Positions 1 through 8,643 of a stretch of 33,289 nt of DNA are shown piece after piece. Within the stretch, counting starts at the first letter, position 1. Each line of letters starts with the position of its first letter. This stretch comes from an uncultured Candidatus Saccharibacteria bacterium (GTDB lineage: Bacteria; Patescibacteriota; Saccharimonadia; Saccharimonadales; Saccharimonadaceae): positions 1 to 33,289 of the forward strand of contig CAOZKB010000002.1 of NCBI GenBank assembly GCA_948571325.1. The letters are read 5' to 3'. The translations under genes and the position numbers were made by a program. The notes under the pieces were generated by a model. The model made no database searches. It was not told where the DNA came from and was given only the letters and a program-made list of their open reading frames with translations.

Positions 1-2
1 AT

Positions 3-551
3 CAAAAAGATAATTATTTAAAAGACATACAGTCAGCTTATGGGGCATACCTGGCCAAAGACCCCTCGACCACCATAAGCAACGAGGAGGACTCTGTGAA
101 TTTCGGGAGTACTTTAACTACGTATTTAGGCATGTTAACTACAATAATAAATTATTATAAACTTCCCTACTCTGCGACTGAAGTTGCCGTAGCAGAATCT
201 AATAGTATAAATATTATCAATGAAAAAATTCCACAAGATGAAACGCTTCCGTTCATAGCGTTTAGCTTGGTTGAGGATATGAGAAAATATCTTGAGCTCG
301 AATCCGAAGCGTCAAAAGTATATCGTCGGCATGACTGCGTTAAATCGACTGGTCTAGATGTTACCTGTGTATCGAATATCGGCTGGGATGATAATCTTAC
401 TAGCTTTATTGGTGATGAAGCATTGGAAAAGATCAAAGGAGAACAAACTTTAATACAAACAAGACTTGATAGTAATTTTTTGATTATTTGTGGAACATTT
501 AGATCCATTACAGAAGAGTTGCAGGATTATATGGGGGTAAACAATGGATAG
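3..551 (+). CDS. Unknown protein, 5' end outside window
   Basis: The reading frame is open from base 3, so the gene probably starts upstream of the window; 182 codons are visible. An internal GTG at 96 preceded by GAGGAGG at a 5-nt gap is an alternative start giving 151 residues, but the upstream residues look coding, so I favour a partial gene. I recognise no family. The visible part is soluble-looking and mildly acidic, with one moderately hydrophobic stretch near residues 35-55 of the visible part and a few cysteines. Its stop overlaps the start of the next gene by 8 nt, so the two are almost certainly cotranscribed and translationally coupled. By context it may be an accessory protein of the same T4SS-like locus. 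That is inference only. Confidence 0.6.
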   Translation, partial: QKDNYLKDIQSAYGAYLAKDPSTTISNEEDSVNFGSTLTTYLGMLTTIINYYKLPYSATEVAVAESNSINIINEKIPQDETLPFIAFSLVEDMRKYLELESEASKVYRRHDCVKSTGLDVTCVSNIGWDDNLTSFIGDEALEKIKGEQTLIQTRLDSNFLIICGTFRSITEELQDYMGVNNG

Positions 552-3500
552 AAGAAAACTTACCAAGACACTGGGCTTATTTAGTGCAACTTTTGTTGCT
601 ATATTATTATGCGTGTTTCATGCGTCGTCTGTGCATGCCGCAATTACAGATGATATCAATACGAAAGCCAGGTTAAATGCGGTTCGTCAGTGTTATAGAG
701 ACACTAGCCAGGGTATAGTGACGCCGATTGCTCAGTCAAAAATTGCTAATGGCAGAATCATCGAAAGTATCGCTCGTAATGGCGACAAGATCGTGTTAAC
801 TGCTGGCGCTAATTATGGTACATCTGAATCCTGCCGTACCACGTTCAACAGGATCCGTGGCAGTAAGGCAATTTCAGATATTACTAAAATGGGCTACGAT
901 GGGGTGGGTAATGGCCAAGACTCATCGGAAGGATGTTATCATTATAGCTTTAAATATACTGGTTCTGACAATTCGACAACTACGGGTCGTAGCAATAAAA
1001 TTTGTTGTTCACTTTCAGGCAGTGGTAATAATAAAACCATTGTGGCTAACTCCTGTCAGGCAAGAACGGAAAATACTAGCTCGGTTAGAATTAACTTATC
1101 CCTTAGCGCCGATAGCATTATAGTAACCAATCCGAATCCAAAGCCTGCCTTTACAGACAATCACGGAACGCAACATGCCGCCGAACCGAGAGAAATCAGT
1201 AATATCGCGATGACATTCAATTCTGGAAATATGAGGTGGACTGATTTTGTAAGCAGGCTTGATTCTCAGCGTCAAGCTCTCGCAGGCAATTCCCGTACTT
1301 TTACTGACGTAAATTCAAGCTCTAATATTGTTGAAAGTGAAGATGTTTATAATGAATATGCGGCTAATACGAGAAGCGTATATGACTCTTCTTTGCGTGC
1401 GTTGCGGGCATTGACTGGTAATAATACTGCCACTTTTCCGAGGTTTACTGAAAAAGAGGCGCATGATTTATTGCGTTATTATTTTGATAGGGAATTTGAT
1501 GGCACGCATGCCACTCTCGGCAAAGGCACCTGCAAACAAGAGTTAGACCCGGCATGGCAGTACGCTGCTCGTCTTGACGGGCAGTGGTGTGAAATTAATG
1601 GAGTAAATGATGTTGAAGGGACTTATCATATTGTTGATATGTCAACATACTCCAATTTAGTAGCCGCCTCCTTTGGTGATATCGTGAAAGCGTTGATGCA
1701 AATTGATTACGATGATGAAAGTTTTGAGGATGAGGAGCCGGGAGATATTAATAACGATAATGTTAATTCTGGAGAATCTGGCAACAGTAGCGATGATAAT
1801 AGTACCAAAGCCTGTTTCGAAAACGCCTCGGCTCTTGGCTGGATTTTCTGTCCTATCGCTCAAGCTCTCGGTAAGGCGCTTGATACGTTATACGAAAACG
1901 TTGTAGAATCATTTCTCGAAGTTCAAGCATCGGAAATGTATAATGCTAATGGCGAAATTCATAACGGCTGGAAGACTTTTCGAGATTTTGCCAATATCGC
2001 CTTTGCCATTGCCTTATTGATTGTGATATTATCTCAAGTTACTGGTTTTGGTATTAGTAATTATGGTATTAAAAAGATATTGCCAACATTAATTATGATA
2101 GTAGTACTGGTCAATATTTCATTCTTCTTGTGCCAGATAGCGATAGATGTGTCTAATATACTTGGTGTTGCTTTGAAAGAGTTCTTTGAGGGGCTTAGTC
2201 AAGAAAGTCTTGATTCATTCCAAAACACTGGTCGTTCGTTTGTGGGCGGATTGCTGAGCGCGGTTGGGATTGTTGGCATAAGTGGCGTCGGCATCACTGT
2301 TGGAATTGCAAACGCGCCATTCATTGCGGGAGCAGTTTTAGCTAATCTTCCTGCGGTAATCATTACGCTGGTAGTGATGCTTATCAGCCTTTTCTTCTTT
2401 TTCCTCCTATTAGGAGTGCGTCAAGCTGGCATTTTAATTGCCGTGATTTTATCTCCTCTCGCCGTCATCTGTTATGCTTTGCCAAACACTAAATCGCTTT
2501 TTCAGAAATGGAAAAAATTGTTCACAAGTCTATTGATGGTTTATCCAATTTGTGGCTTAATGATGGGCGCAACTGGCTTCGTTTCAAATTTGATGCTCGA
2601 AAGTCAAAATTCTGGCTTTTTCTTCAATCTCGTTGCTGCTCTGCTTCAAGTTGTTCCGTTCTTTATGATTCCATCAATCGTTAGAAGTTCAATGAACGTG
2701 CTGGGAAATCTCGGTACAAGAATCCCGCAAATCGGGCAACGCCTCAGTGGCTTTGCTGGGCGACAGATTCGTAATAGCGAACGCCTGCAAGATTTCCAGA
2801 AACATGCTGAGGGCGACTTCGCAAAAACTCGTTACGATAGGCTTATGCACAAAGCAAATGGCGATTTATCTAATTTAAGTGTTGGGGAACGGCGTCGGTT
2901 AGCTCGTTACGGAGCGAGGTATCGTAAACAACGCATAGAAGAAACTGATGCTAGACTTAATGGGGCAAACGCATCGGAAGAGATAATTACGAACGAGATT
3001 GCAGATATGGAACGTAAATCTACCGACAAAAATGTCAATAGCTTTATTAGCTCTGTCCTAAACGGACGGGTAGATGGTATTGACGGCAATGACATTAATA
3101 GCGTGCGTACTGCCTACGCTGATGCGCTGGCTCAATCTAGAGCTCGCCCAAATGATGAGCGATTGCGCAATCGAGCCTACGGCCTACAACAAATGTTGCA
3201 ACAACGTTTTGGTGATAAGGGGAAAGAGGCCCTTTATGATGTACTAGATAATCAAATACATAACAACGAAGGCAGTAATATCTCCGATTCAACTCGCAGT
3301 ATGCTGGCACGGCTTAGCGATGACGGTAAATGGATGTCTGATGTTAAAGCTACTGACCCGCACTTATTCAATATGATAAACGACGGCTCGAAGAGGGGTG
3401 GTACCGTTAAAACGACTCAGGACTACATGAAAGATACTATCAACTCAATGACTCCGGAAAGACTCTCCAAAGCTGGTGACAGTTGGCGGGCGCAGGCACA

Positions 3501-3951
3501 GAATATGCTTACAAATAATCAATTTGACGCGGCGGAGGTTGATAAATTGGCCAATGCTTACTCAAGCGCTATTAGCAATCCTGAACTGGCAAAACATATG
3601 AAAACAGACGATATCAATTTAGGTAATTTATTCCGAGCGCAACAATACGATAATGATTTGGCGAAATTTACAGATCAGGCAGTCAATCAATACATGCAGA
3701 GTAATAATATCACAAGCCCTTCGGGCGTGCCAAACTCAGTAATTAATAAAGCATTTAATGATTTCCGAGCTCAGAACGGTACTTTTCAGGCGCTTAGTCG
3801 CGCCGAACGGAAGGCACTTGCTCCGCCAAAAGGTTATGATGTGGATGGCAAATGGATTGGTAATGGTCCAGAAACTAAGGACGATAAAATGGCACGTAGG
3901 ATTTATATGGAAGAAAAAACACGCCTTGATATCCATCATGGTCGCAGATAA
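544..3951 (+). CDS. VirB6/TrbL-like giant polytopic membrane protein
   Basis: This 1135-residue protein begins with a signal peptide (charged start, hydrophobic core, cut near VHA-AI at about residue 32). An extracytoplasmic, cysteine-containing region runs to about 470. Some eight hydrophobic segments lie between about 480 and 715. A hydrophilic, Arg/Gln/Asn-rich tail of about 420 residues follows and is probably cytoplasmic. A central membrane block with long soluble ends is the layout of VirB6/TrbL channel components of type IV secretion or conjugation systems, which in Patescibacteria are often enlarged. No VirB4 or VirD4 ATPase is visible, so the assignment rests on topology. It is translationally coupled to the preceding gene and ends just before a strong terminator. 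The start is the ATG overlapping the upstream stop. The soluble ends could instead mark a lineage-specific secretion protein. Confidence 0.6.
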   Translation: MDRRKLTKTLGLFSATFVAILLCVFHASSVHAAITDDINTKARLNAVRQCYRDTSQGIVTPIAQSKIANGRIIESIARNGDKIVLTAGANYGTSESCRTTFNRIRGSKAISDITKMGYDGVGNGQDSSEGCYHYSFKYTGSDNSTTTGRSNKICCSLSGSGNNKTIVANSCQARTENTSSVRINLSLSADSIIVTNPNPKPAFTDNHGTQHAAEPREISNIAMTFNSGNMRWTDFVSRLDSQRQALAGNSRTFTDVNSSSNIVESEDVYNEYAANTRSVYDSSLRALRALTGNNTATFPRFTEKEAHDLLRYYFDREFDGTHATLGKGTCKQELDPAWQYAARLDGQWCEINGVNDVEGTYHIVDMSTYSNLVAASFGDIVKALMQIDYDDESFEDEEPGDINNDNVNSGESGNSSDDNSTKACFENASALGWIFCPIAQALGKALDTLYENVVESFLEVQASEMYNANGEIHNGWKTFRDFANIAFAIALLIVILSQVTGFGISNYGIKKILPTLIMIVVLVNISFFLCQIAIDVSNILGVALKEFFEGLSQESLDSFQNTGRSFVGGLLSAVGIVGISGVGITVGIANAPFIAGAVLANLPAVIITLVVMLISLFFFFLLLGVRQAGILIAVILSPLAVICYALPNTKSLFQKWKKLFTSLLMVYPICGLMMGATGFVSNLMLESQNSGFFFNLVAALLQVVPFFMIPSIVRSSMNVLGNLGTRIPQIGQRLSGFAGRQIRNSERLQDFQKHAEGDFAKTRYDRLMHKANGDLSNLSVGERRRLARYGARYRKQRIEETDARLNGANASEEIITNEIADMERKSTDKNVNSFISSVLNGRVDGIDGNDINSVRTAYADALAQSRARPNDERLRNRAYGLQQMLQQRFGDKGKEALYDVLDNQIHNNEGSNISDSTRSMLARLSDDGKWMSDVKATDPHLFNMINDGSKRGGTVKTTQDYMKDTINSMTPERLSKAGDSWRAQAQNMLTNNQFDAAEVDKLANAYSSAISNPELAKHMKTDDINLGNLFRAQQYDNDLAKFTDQAVNQYMQSNNITSPSGVPNSVINKAFNDFRAQNGTFQALSRAERKALAPPKGYDVDGKWIGNGPETKDDKMARRIYMEEKTRLDIHHGRR

Positions 3952-3958
3952 AAAATTA

Positions 3959-3986
3959 GCCTCCGTTCACGGTATCGAACGGAGGC
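3959..3986. terminator. Bidirectional rho-independent terminator
   Basis: A perfect 10-bp stem (GCCTCCGTTC pairing with GAACGGAGGC) has an 8-nt loop. On the plus strand it is followed by TTTAAGGTTTTT; on the minus strand by TAATTTTTTATC. It sits between two convergent genes and can end both transcripts. Confidence 0.88.
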
Positions 3987-4071
3987 TTTAAGGTTTTTAT
4001 GAGTGGCGAAAGCTAACTAGTAAGCTTTAGTTCCATTCTATCTTGAGGAGAAAAACTAGTTTAGGTCAGCC

Positions 4072-4455
4072 TTAATACAAGGAGCTAAGCATTACCTCTG
4101 CTTTAGTAATAGCTTCGTCTATTTCGGCTTGACCTTTCTCTGAGAGTTTGTATGCATGTCGACGCGCTAACTCGTTAGCTCCATCAATCTTTTCCTTAAT
4201 TTCTCCCATATACTCCTGTATCAGCCTTTCTTTCGTCCATTGACGATATCCTGTACCCTTTGCCGTTACTGAGATTTTTAATTTATTATGCTCTATATCT
4301 CTCCATACCGATGATGTAAAAAACTCTTTGCATCTCGCCTCCTCGCAGAGTTCTTTAGGGAAAATTCTGTTTTTAAGATCATTATCGTACCTTGCCTGGC
4401 AATCGTCACATAGACTATCGTCACTTCCAAATGGATTACATGCTTTACATGACAT
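4072..4455 (-). CDS. Small protein with N-terminal zinc ribbon, unknown function
   Basis: The 127-residue product starts with two CxxC pairs (Cys3/Cys6 and Cys16/Cys19, nine residues apart), a typical zinc-ribbon arrangement, with further cysteines near residue 40. The rest is charged and helical-looking, with a C-terminal stretch rich in Glu, Lys and Ala. No signal peptide or membrane segment is present, so it is probably cytosolic. AGGTGGGG lies 5 nt before the ATG and supports this start. It is a single-gene unit between convergent and divergent neighbours. The zinc ribbon suggests nucleic-acid or protein binding, but the sequence does not say which. Confidence 0.7.
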   Translation of the reverse strand: MSCKACNPFGSDDSLCDDCQARYDNDLKNRIFPKELCEEARCKEFFTSSVWRDIEHNKLKISVTAKGTGYRQWTKERLIQEYMGEIKEKIDGANELARRHAYKLSEKGQAEIDEAITKAEVMLSSLY

Positions 4456-4623
4456 CTCTACCCCACCTTTCTGATTTTTTGTCTTTTCAAAATAACACTC
4501 TAAGTATCTCCTCGTTATTAAAGTGCAATTTTGTCTATCGCCACATTATATATCGCCCAGTTCACTTTTGCAACCATAACCGCTCAAAAATTTTCCAAAA
4601 TCCAAAAACTAGCTTAAAACTCC

Positions 4624-4651
4624 TTACAAATTTCTCAAAATATGCTATAAT
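4624..4651 (+). promoter_or_regulatory. aspS promoter, leaderless start
   Basis: TTACAA (4624-4629), a 16-bp spacer and TGC-TATAAT (extended -10 hexamer 4646-4651). The ATG begins 6 nt after the hexamer, at the expected transcription start, and no Shine-Dalgarno is present. Confidence 0.8.
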
Positions 4652-4657
4652 TACGAA

Positions 4658-6409
4658 ATGAGAAATTTATCGTCAGAGTTAAAGGGCAAAATTGGTGAAA
4701 AAGTTAATGTTTCCGGCTGGGTGAATTCGCGTCGTGATCACGGGGGCTTGATTTTTATCGACCTACGCGACCATCAGGGAATTATTCAGCTTGTAATTAC
4801 TCCAGACGCCAAAGACGCCTTCGTTATTGCCGAGACTCTGCGCGATGAATTTGTAATTGCTGCCACAGGTACTGTTCGTGAACGCGCTCCTGAGCTAAAA
4901 AACCCTCACATTGCTACCGGTGATATTGAAATTGTCGTTGATAATTTGCAGTTAATCAATAAATCCGAACCTATTCCGGTCAACACGCATGATGAGGGCG
5001 ATCCTTCCAGTGAGGAGCTACGGCTTAAATATCGCTATCTCGATTTGCGTCGCCCCTCTATGCAAAACATCCTCAAGCGTCGCGCCGAAGCCTATCGCAT
5101 TATGCGTCAGTATATGGACGAGCACGATTTTATCGAAATTACTACGCCGATTCTTGCCAACTCCTCGCCTGAGGGTGCACGCGATTTCCTTGTGCCTTCT
5201 CGTTTGCATCCAGGTGAGTTTTATGCTTTACCGCAGGCTCCGCAACAGTTCAAGCAGCTTCTAATGGTTGGTGGCGTGCCGCGCTATTACCAAATCGCGC
5301 CTTGTTTTCGTGATGAGGATCCCCGCGCCGATCGTCTTTATGGTGACTTCTATCAGCTCGATATGGAAATGGCTTTCGTGGATAATGGCGAAGTTGTCCG
5401 CCAAACTATGGAGCCACTTATCAAAAAACTCGTCACCGAATTCGCTGGCAAGGAACTAGTCTCCGAAGAGATCCCGCGCATTTCCTATCGTGACGCTATG
5501 GAAAAATACGGCACTGATAAGCCAGATCTACGCTATAGTTTGGAGCTGATCGATTTGACTGAAGAACTTAAATCCTGCGAGTTTAAAGTTTTTCAAACTC
5601 CGTGTGTTAAGGCTATTCGCGTCCCTGGTGGTAGTAAGTTCACGCGCAAGCAAATCGACGAATTTACCGATCTTGCTCGCAAAAACGGCGCTGGCGGTCT
5701 AGCATATATATTATATGAGAATGGCGCTGTGCGCAGTCCAATTGCTAAATTCCTCAAATCGGAAGAGCTTGCTAAAATTCAAGAGCTTACTGGCGCAGAG
5801 GATGGCGATGCAGTTTTCTTTGGCGCCGATTTGCGCCAAAAAGTCAACAAAGTTCTCGGCGTGATGCGCATTGCCTTTGCTGACGCGCTTGGCCTCAAAG
5901 ATTCGCACAAAGTTGCACTTTGCTGGATCATCGACTTCCCGCTCTATGAACAAGACGAAGCAACCGGAAAAATCGATTTTTGCCATAATCCTTTCTCGAT
6001 GCCAAATGGCGGTCTCAAAGCACTGCGTGAAACCGAAAATAAACTTGATATTATTGCTGATCAATACGATATGGCCGTGAACGGACTTGAACTTTGCTCA
6101 GGCGCCGTCCGTAATTACGATCCAGAAATCACCTATGAAGCTTTTGGTATTCTCGGTTATAGCCGCGAGGAAGTCGCGAAACGCTTTAGTGGCATGTTGA
6201 ATGCCTTTAAGTTCGGTGCTCCACCTCACGCTGGTTGTGCTTTTGGGCTTGACCGTATGCTCATGGAATTACTCGACGCCAAAAGCATTCGCGATATCGT
6301 TGCCTTTCCTAAGAACGGTTCCGGTGTCGACCTCATGATGGACTCCCCGTCCAAAGTCGATGATGTTCAGCTCGCAGAACTTCACATTGAAACCATTGAT
6401 GAAGACTAA
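4658..6409 (+). CDS. aspS: Aspartyl-tRNA synthetase
   Basis: This enzyme charges tRNA(Asp) with aspartate in the cytosol. The 583 residues match bacterial-type AspRS: an N-terminal OB-fold anticodon domain (WVNSRRDHGGLIFIDLRD near residues 20-38), class II motif 2 with FRDEDPRADR followed by GDFYQLD, a GAD insertion domain around 285-420, and C-terminal motif 3 with FGLDRM. Motif 2 reads DPRADRLYGDFYQLD rather than the enterobacterial DLRADRQPEFTQID, resembling the GEFYQLD type I associate with alphaproteobacteria. Whether it also charges tRNA(Asn) cannot be read here. The ATG lies 6 nt after TATAAT with no ribosome-binding site, so the mRNA is probably leaderless. A large palindromic element follows the stop by about 25 nt. 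Confidence 0.97.
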   Translation: MRNLSSELKGKIGEKVNVSGWVNSRRDHGGLIFIDLRDHQGIIQLVITPDAKDAFVIAETLRDEFVIAATGTVRERAPELKNPHIATGDIEIVVDNLQLINKSEPIPVNTHDEGDPSSEELRLKYRYLDLRRPSMQNILKRRAEAYRIMRQYMDEHDFIEITTPILANSSPEGARDFLVPSRLHPGEFYALPQAPQQFKQLLMVGGVPRYYQIAPCFRDEDPRADRLYGDFYQLDMEMAFVDNGEVVRQTMEPLIKKLVTEFAGKELVSEEIPRISYRDAMEKYGTDKPDLRYSLELIDLTEELKSCEFKVFQTPCVKAIRVPGGSKFTRKQIDEFTDLARKNGAGGLAYILYENGAVRSPIAKFLKSEELAKIQELTGAEDGDAVFFGADLRQKVNKVLGVMRIAFADALGLKDSHKVALCWIIDFPLYEQDEATGKIDFCHNPFSMPNGGLKALRETENKLDIIADQYDMAVNGLELCSGAVRNYDPEITYEAFGILGYSREEVAKRFSGMLNAFKFGAPPHAGCAFGLDRMLMELLDAKSIRDIVAFPKNGSGVDLMMDSPSKVDDVQLAELHIETIDED

Positions 6410-6434
6410 AACTAGGTAGCACATTTGTGGGCTG

Positions 6435-6552
6435 TTGGCTGGACGGATTTGCTAGATGAGGGGATCCGGAGCTACGGCGAGGACGAGCGCGTCAGCCCTG
6501 CGACGGCAGGCGCTGACGACGCGCCCCGAATCTAGTAAAACCGTCCAGCCAA
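6435..6552. ncRNA. GC-rich multi-helix structured element after aspS
   Basis: The outer helix pairs 6435-6446 (TTGGCTGGACGG) with 6541-6552. After an A-A mismatch it continues as TTTGCTAGAT (6448-6457) pairing with 6530-6539, about 22 pairs in all. Tandem GA/GA then precedes GGGG (6460-6463) with CCCC (6524-6527). Inside, an arm with GCGC, GTCAGC and CCTGC strands pairs around a GACG loop (6502-6505), and a small CCG/CGG hairpin makes a possible three-way junction. There is no T-run, so it is not an ordinary terminator. It may be a structured RNA, a 3'-end stabiliser or a mobile repeat; I recognise no known family. Strand is undecided because the DNA is palindromic, though it lies in the aspS transcript direction. 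Confidence 0.6.
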
Positions 6553-6565
6553 TAAGCTATAGATG

Positions 6566-6574
6566 TGATATAAT
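6566..6574 (+). promoter_or_regulatory. Extended -10 promoter for thioredoxin-like operon
   Basis: TGA-TATAAT ends 6 nt before the ATG at 6581. No Shine-Dalgarno is present, so the transcript is probably leaderless. Confidence 0.72.
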
Positions 6575-6580
6575 TACCCT

Positions 6581-7630
6581 ATGGTCTGTATCGCTGCTTT
6601 TATCATTCTTTGTCTTGTCGGCATTTTTGTCGCTTTTTTGAGTATTTTTCGCCGCGATATTGGCCGCAAATATTGGGCAGTTTTTAAAAAAGCTTGGGGT
6701 TGTGTCGGCAAAAAAGTCCGTTTGCAGAAATGTGAAACTAATTTTAAGGACGACGTCAAAAATTCGCTACTTAGCAAAGTTGTGCTCAAGCATCCTAAAT
6801 GGGTTAAGCCGCTTGGGATCGCGATTGAAATTGGTTCAGTTCTCATTGTTTTTATCACAATCTGGTCATTAGTTGAAGCCGTTAAGGCTATCCTAGCACT
6901 TTGGGTCTTTGGCACCTGTAATGTTTCTCAGCCCGCCAGTTGTGCGCTTGGTGCCGAAGTTTGCGGTATTGATGCCGAAGAACCTAGTAATCCCCTCGAA
7001 TGGACCGGACGTTGGTTCACTGAATGGGGCGAAATTTTCGCCAATATCCCCGACCGTTTTCATAGTTGGAATGCAGAGGATTATCTCGTCGAGCCTTACA
7101 CTTTTGCTACGCCGTATCAAGACGGCAAGCCTCTCGCGTTAGAAATTTTCGATCCAGGTTGCACGGTTTGCTTGCAAAGTTATCGTAACCAAAAGAGTTC
7201 TGGTTTTTTCGACGATTATAATGTCGTACCAATGGTTTACCCTATTATGTTACCAGATGGTCGGCCAAAGTTTGCCAATTCTGATTTAATCGCTCGCTAT
7301 ATGCACGCTGCTGACTTGGCTGAGACGGATTATTCTACTAAAATCCTCGACCGTATCTTCACCGGTACGGACGATAAGGGCAATAGTTATCAAGTTACTT
7401 TTTCTGGCATCTCCACTGTCGAGGCCGAGAAACTTTTACAAAAATTCCTCAAAGATTTTGGCGCCAAAGAAAAACAAATTAAACAGATTACTGAGCTCGT
7501 ACATAGCGACCAAGTTTCCGAAATTCTCGCGCAAGTTCAAATCATGGTTGAAGACAAAATTCATGCCAAAGGTATCCCCACTATGATTTACGACGGCAAA
7601 AAACATAACGGATTATACAAAAATGACTAA
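6581..7630 (+). CDS. Membrane-anchored thioredoxin/DsbA-like oxidoreductase
   Basis: The 349-residue protein has an N-terminal membrane segment (about 2-24), a basic loop, a second hydrophobic segment (about 77-110) and an extracytoplasmic domain. That domain carries a CxxC active site in DPGCTVC (Cys194/Cys197) and a likely cis-proline in GIPTM (Pro333), the two marks of a thioredoxin fold. Extra cysteines lie in the linker after the second segment (about 112-130). It probably makes or reshuffles disulfides in exported proteins. Plausible clients are the cysteine-rich pilus proteins encoded downstream and its own operon partner. It leads a three-gene operon, overlaps the next gene by 8 nt, and starts leaderless behind TGA-TATAAT. 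Oxidase, isomerase or reductase activity cannot be told from sequence. Confidence 0.75.
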   Translation: MVCIAAFIILCLVGIFVAFLSIFRRDIGRKYWAVFKKAWGCVGKKVRLQKCETNFKDDVKNSLLSKVVLKHPKWVKPLGIAIEIGSVLIVFITIWSLVEAVKAILALWVFGTCNVSQPASCALGAEVCGIDAEEPSNPLEWTGRWFTEWGEIFANIPDRFHSWNAEDYLVEPYTFATPYQDGKPLALEIFDPGCTVCLQSYRNQKSSGFFDDYNVVPMVYPIMLPDGRPKFANSDLIARYMHAADLAETDYSTKILDRIFTGTDDKGNSYQVTFSGISTVEAEKLLQKFLKDFGAKEKQIKQITELVHSDQVSEILAQVQIMVEDKIHAKGIPTMIYDGKKHNGLYKND

Positions 7631-8168
7631 AAATCACCCTAAAACCCAATTTGCCAACAAAAATCGCCAAAGTTTTCAAGTTTTTGGGCTAATTTTTGCT
7701 ATTAGCTTGCTTTTTAGTTTAGTTCTACCTCTGTCAACTTATGCTATTTCTGAAGAGCAATCGGGTGCCATTTCGCAGCACTGCGGCACCATTAAGCAAT
7801 CCCTCGCGCAACTCCAGCGCGCTGATTCTCGTACTCGTACTTATCTTGGTACCACCTATGAAACTATCATTAATAAATTCATCACACCACTAAACCTGCG
7901 CCTTGTAAAAAACAACTTTTCCCCCTTCACCACTTTACAATCAAATTTTATTAGTGAACAAAACAAGTTTAAAGAGGCTTACACTGACTATATGCGTGAG
8001 CTAGAAGGTTTAATCGCCACTGACTGCCAGGCGCACCCGCAAGATTTTTACAGCAAATTGCAAACCGTTCGCACTAAGCGCAGCACATTGCATAAAACTG
8101 CTGTTAATATGCAAAAACTTGCCGACGAGCAATACGCTGCCGTCAAAAAACTCCGGGAGGAACTCTAG
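7623..8168 (+). CDS. Secreted or anchored coiled-coil protein, unknown
   Basis: The 181-residue product has a basic N-terminus and a hydrophobic stretch at about 21-40, ending in a possible signal-peptidase site (TYA-IS near 42). The remaining 140 residues are mostly helical with heptad-like leucines, and contain two cysteines (in QHCG and TDCQ) that could form one disulfide. I recognise no family. It overlaps the upstream thioredoxin-like gene by 8 nt, so the two are coupled, and its two cysteines make it a plausible client. The stop is followed within 2 nt by the next gene, whose ribosome-binding site lies inside this reading frame. Confidence 0.7.
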   Translation: MTKNHPKTQFANKNRQSFQVFGLIFAISLLFSLVLPLSTYAISEEQSGAISQHCGTIKQSLAQLQRADSRTRTYLGTTYETIINKFITPLNLRLVKNNFSPFTTLQSNFISEQNKFKEAYTDYMRELEGLIATDCQAHPQDFYSKLQTVRTKRSTLHKTAVNMQKLADEQYAAVKKLREEL

Positions 8169-8169
8169 A

Positions 8170-8586
8170 ATGTTTAAAATTACTAATGAAAAAACTTCCA
8201 AAGCTCCAGCTAAAACTGTTGTTAAAGAAGCAACTTCGCAGCCTTCGGTGGATCACGGTAGCCGTAATCTCATTATTCTTGGCGTTGGTGCAATTTTGAT
8301 TTCAGCCATCACTACCTGTGCTAGTTTATTTATGTATTGGCAATCGGGTGACATTTATCTTGACCGCTCGCGCCCCGGCTATCTACCCGATCCGGAAGAG
8401 GCCAAGGAAGAACCTGAGCCAGTTAGCTTTGAGTTTCCCGATACTGGACCTGTTGACCAAGCTGAGCTTGATCGCTACTTAAACGAACTCAAGACCGTTA
8501 ATCAACACCTCACGAATATCTCCGACCCTTATGAATCTGCTCCACTTTCAGATGAATCCCTCGGTATCCCCAAGGCTACAGAATAA
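8170..8586 (+). CDS. Single-pass membrane protein, unknown
   Basis: The start is the ATG at 8170 (MFKITNEK), because GGGAGGA lies 7 nt upstream; an in-frame ATG at 8119 inside the previous gene is much less likely. The product has 138 residues: a short cytoplasmic tail rich in Lys, Ala and Thr, one hydrophobic segment (about residues 34-57), then an outward-facing acidic, proline-rich tail. It is the third gene of the thioredoxin-like operon. No family is recognised. The acidic tail suggests an envelope adaptor, but no function can be assigned. Confidence 0.7.
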   Translation: MFKITNEKTSKAPAKTVVKEATSQPSVDHGSRNLIILGVGAILISAITTCASLFMYWQSGDIYLDRSRPGYLPDPEEAKEEPEPVSFEFPDTGPVDQAELDRYLNELKTVNQHLTNISDPYESAPLSDESLGIPKATE

Positions 8587-8611
8587 CAAATCCCCAAAAC
8601 CATAAAACGCT

Positions 8612-8643
8612 CCGCGCGCCTACTCCGCTGCTGCGTCGCGCGG
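8612..8643 (-). terminator. Possible murC terminator
   Basis: CCGCGCG (8612-8618) pairs with CGCGCGG (8637-8643) across the murC stop codon. On the minus strand it is followed by AGCG-TTTT-ATGG-TTTT. The loop is long (18 nt) and the T-tract broken, so this is only a weak candidate. Confidence 0.4.

Noticed and set aside
6456..6641. 61-codon plus-strand frame through the palindromic element
   Set aside because: It crosses the structured element and the promoter of the next gene; no ribosome-binding site.
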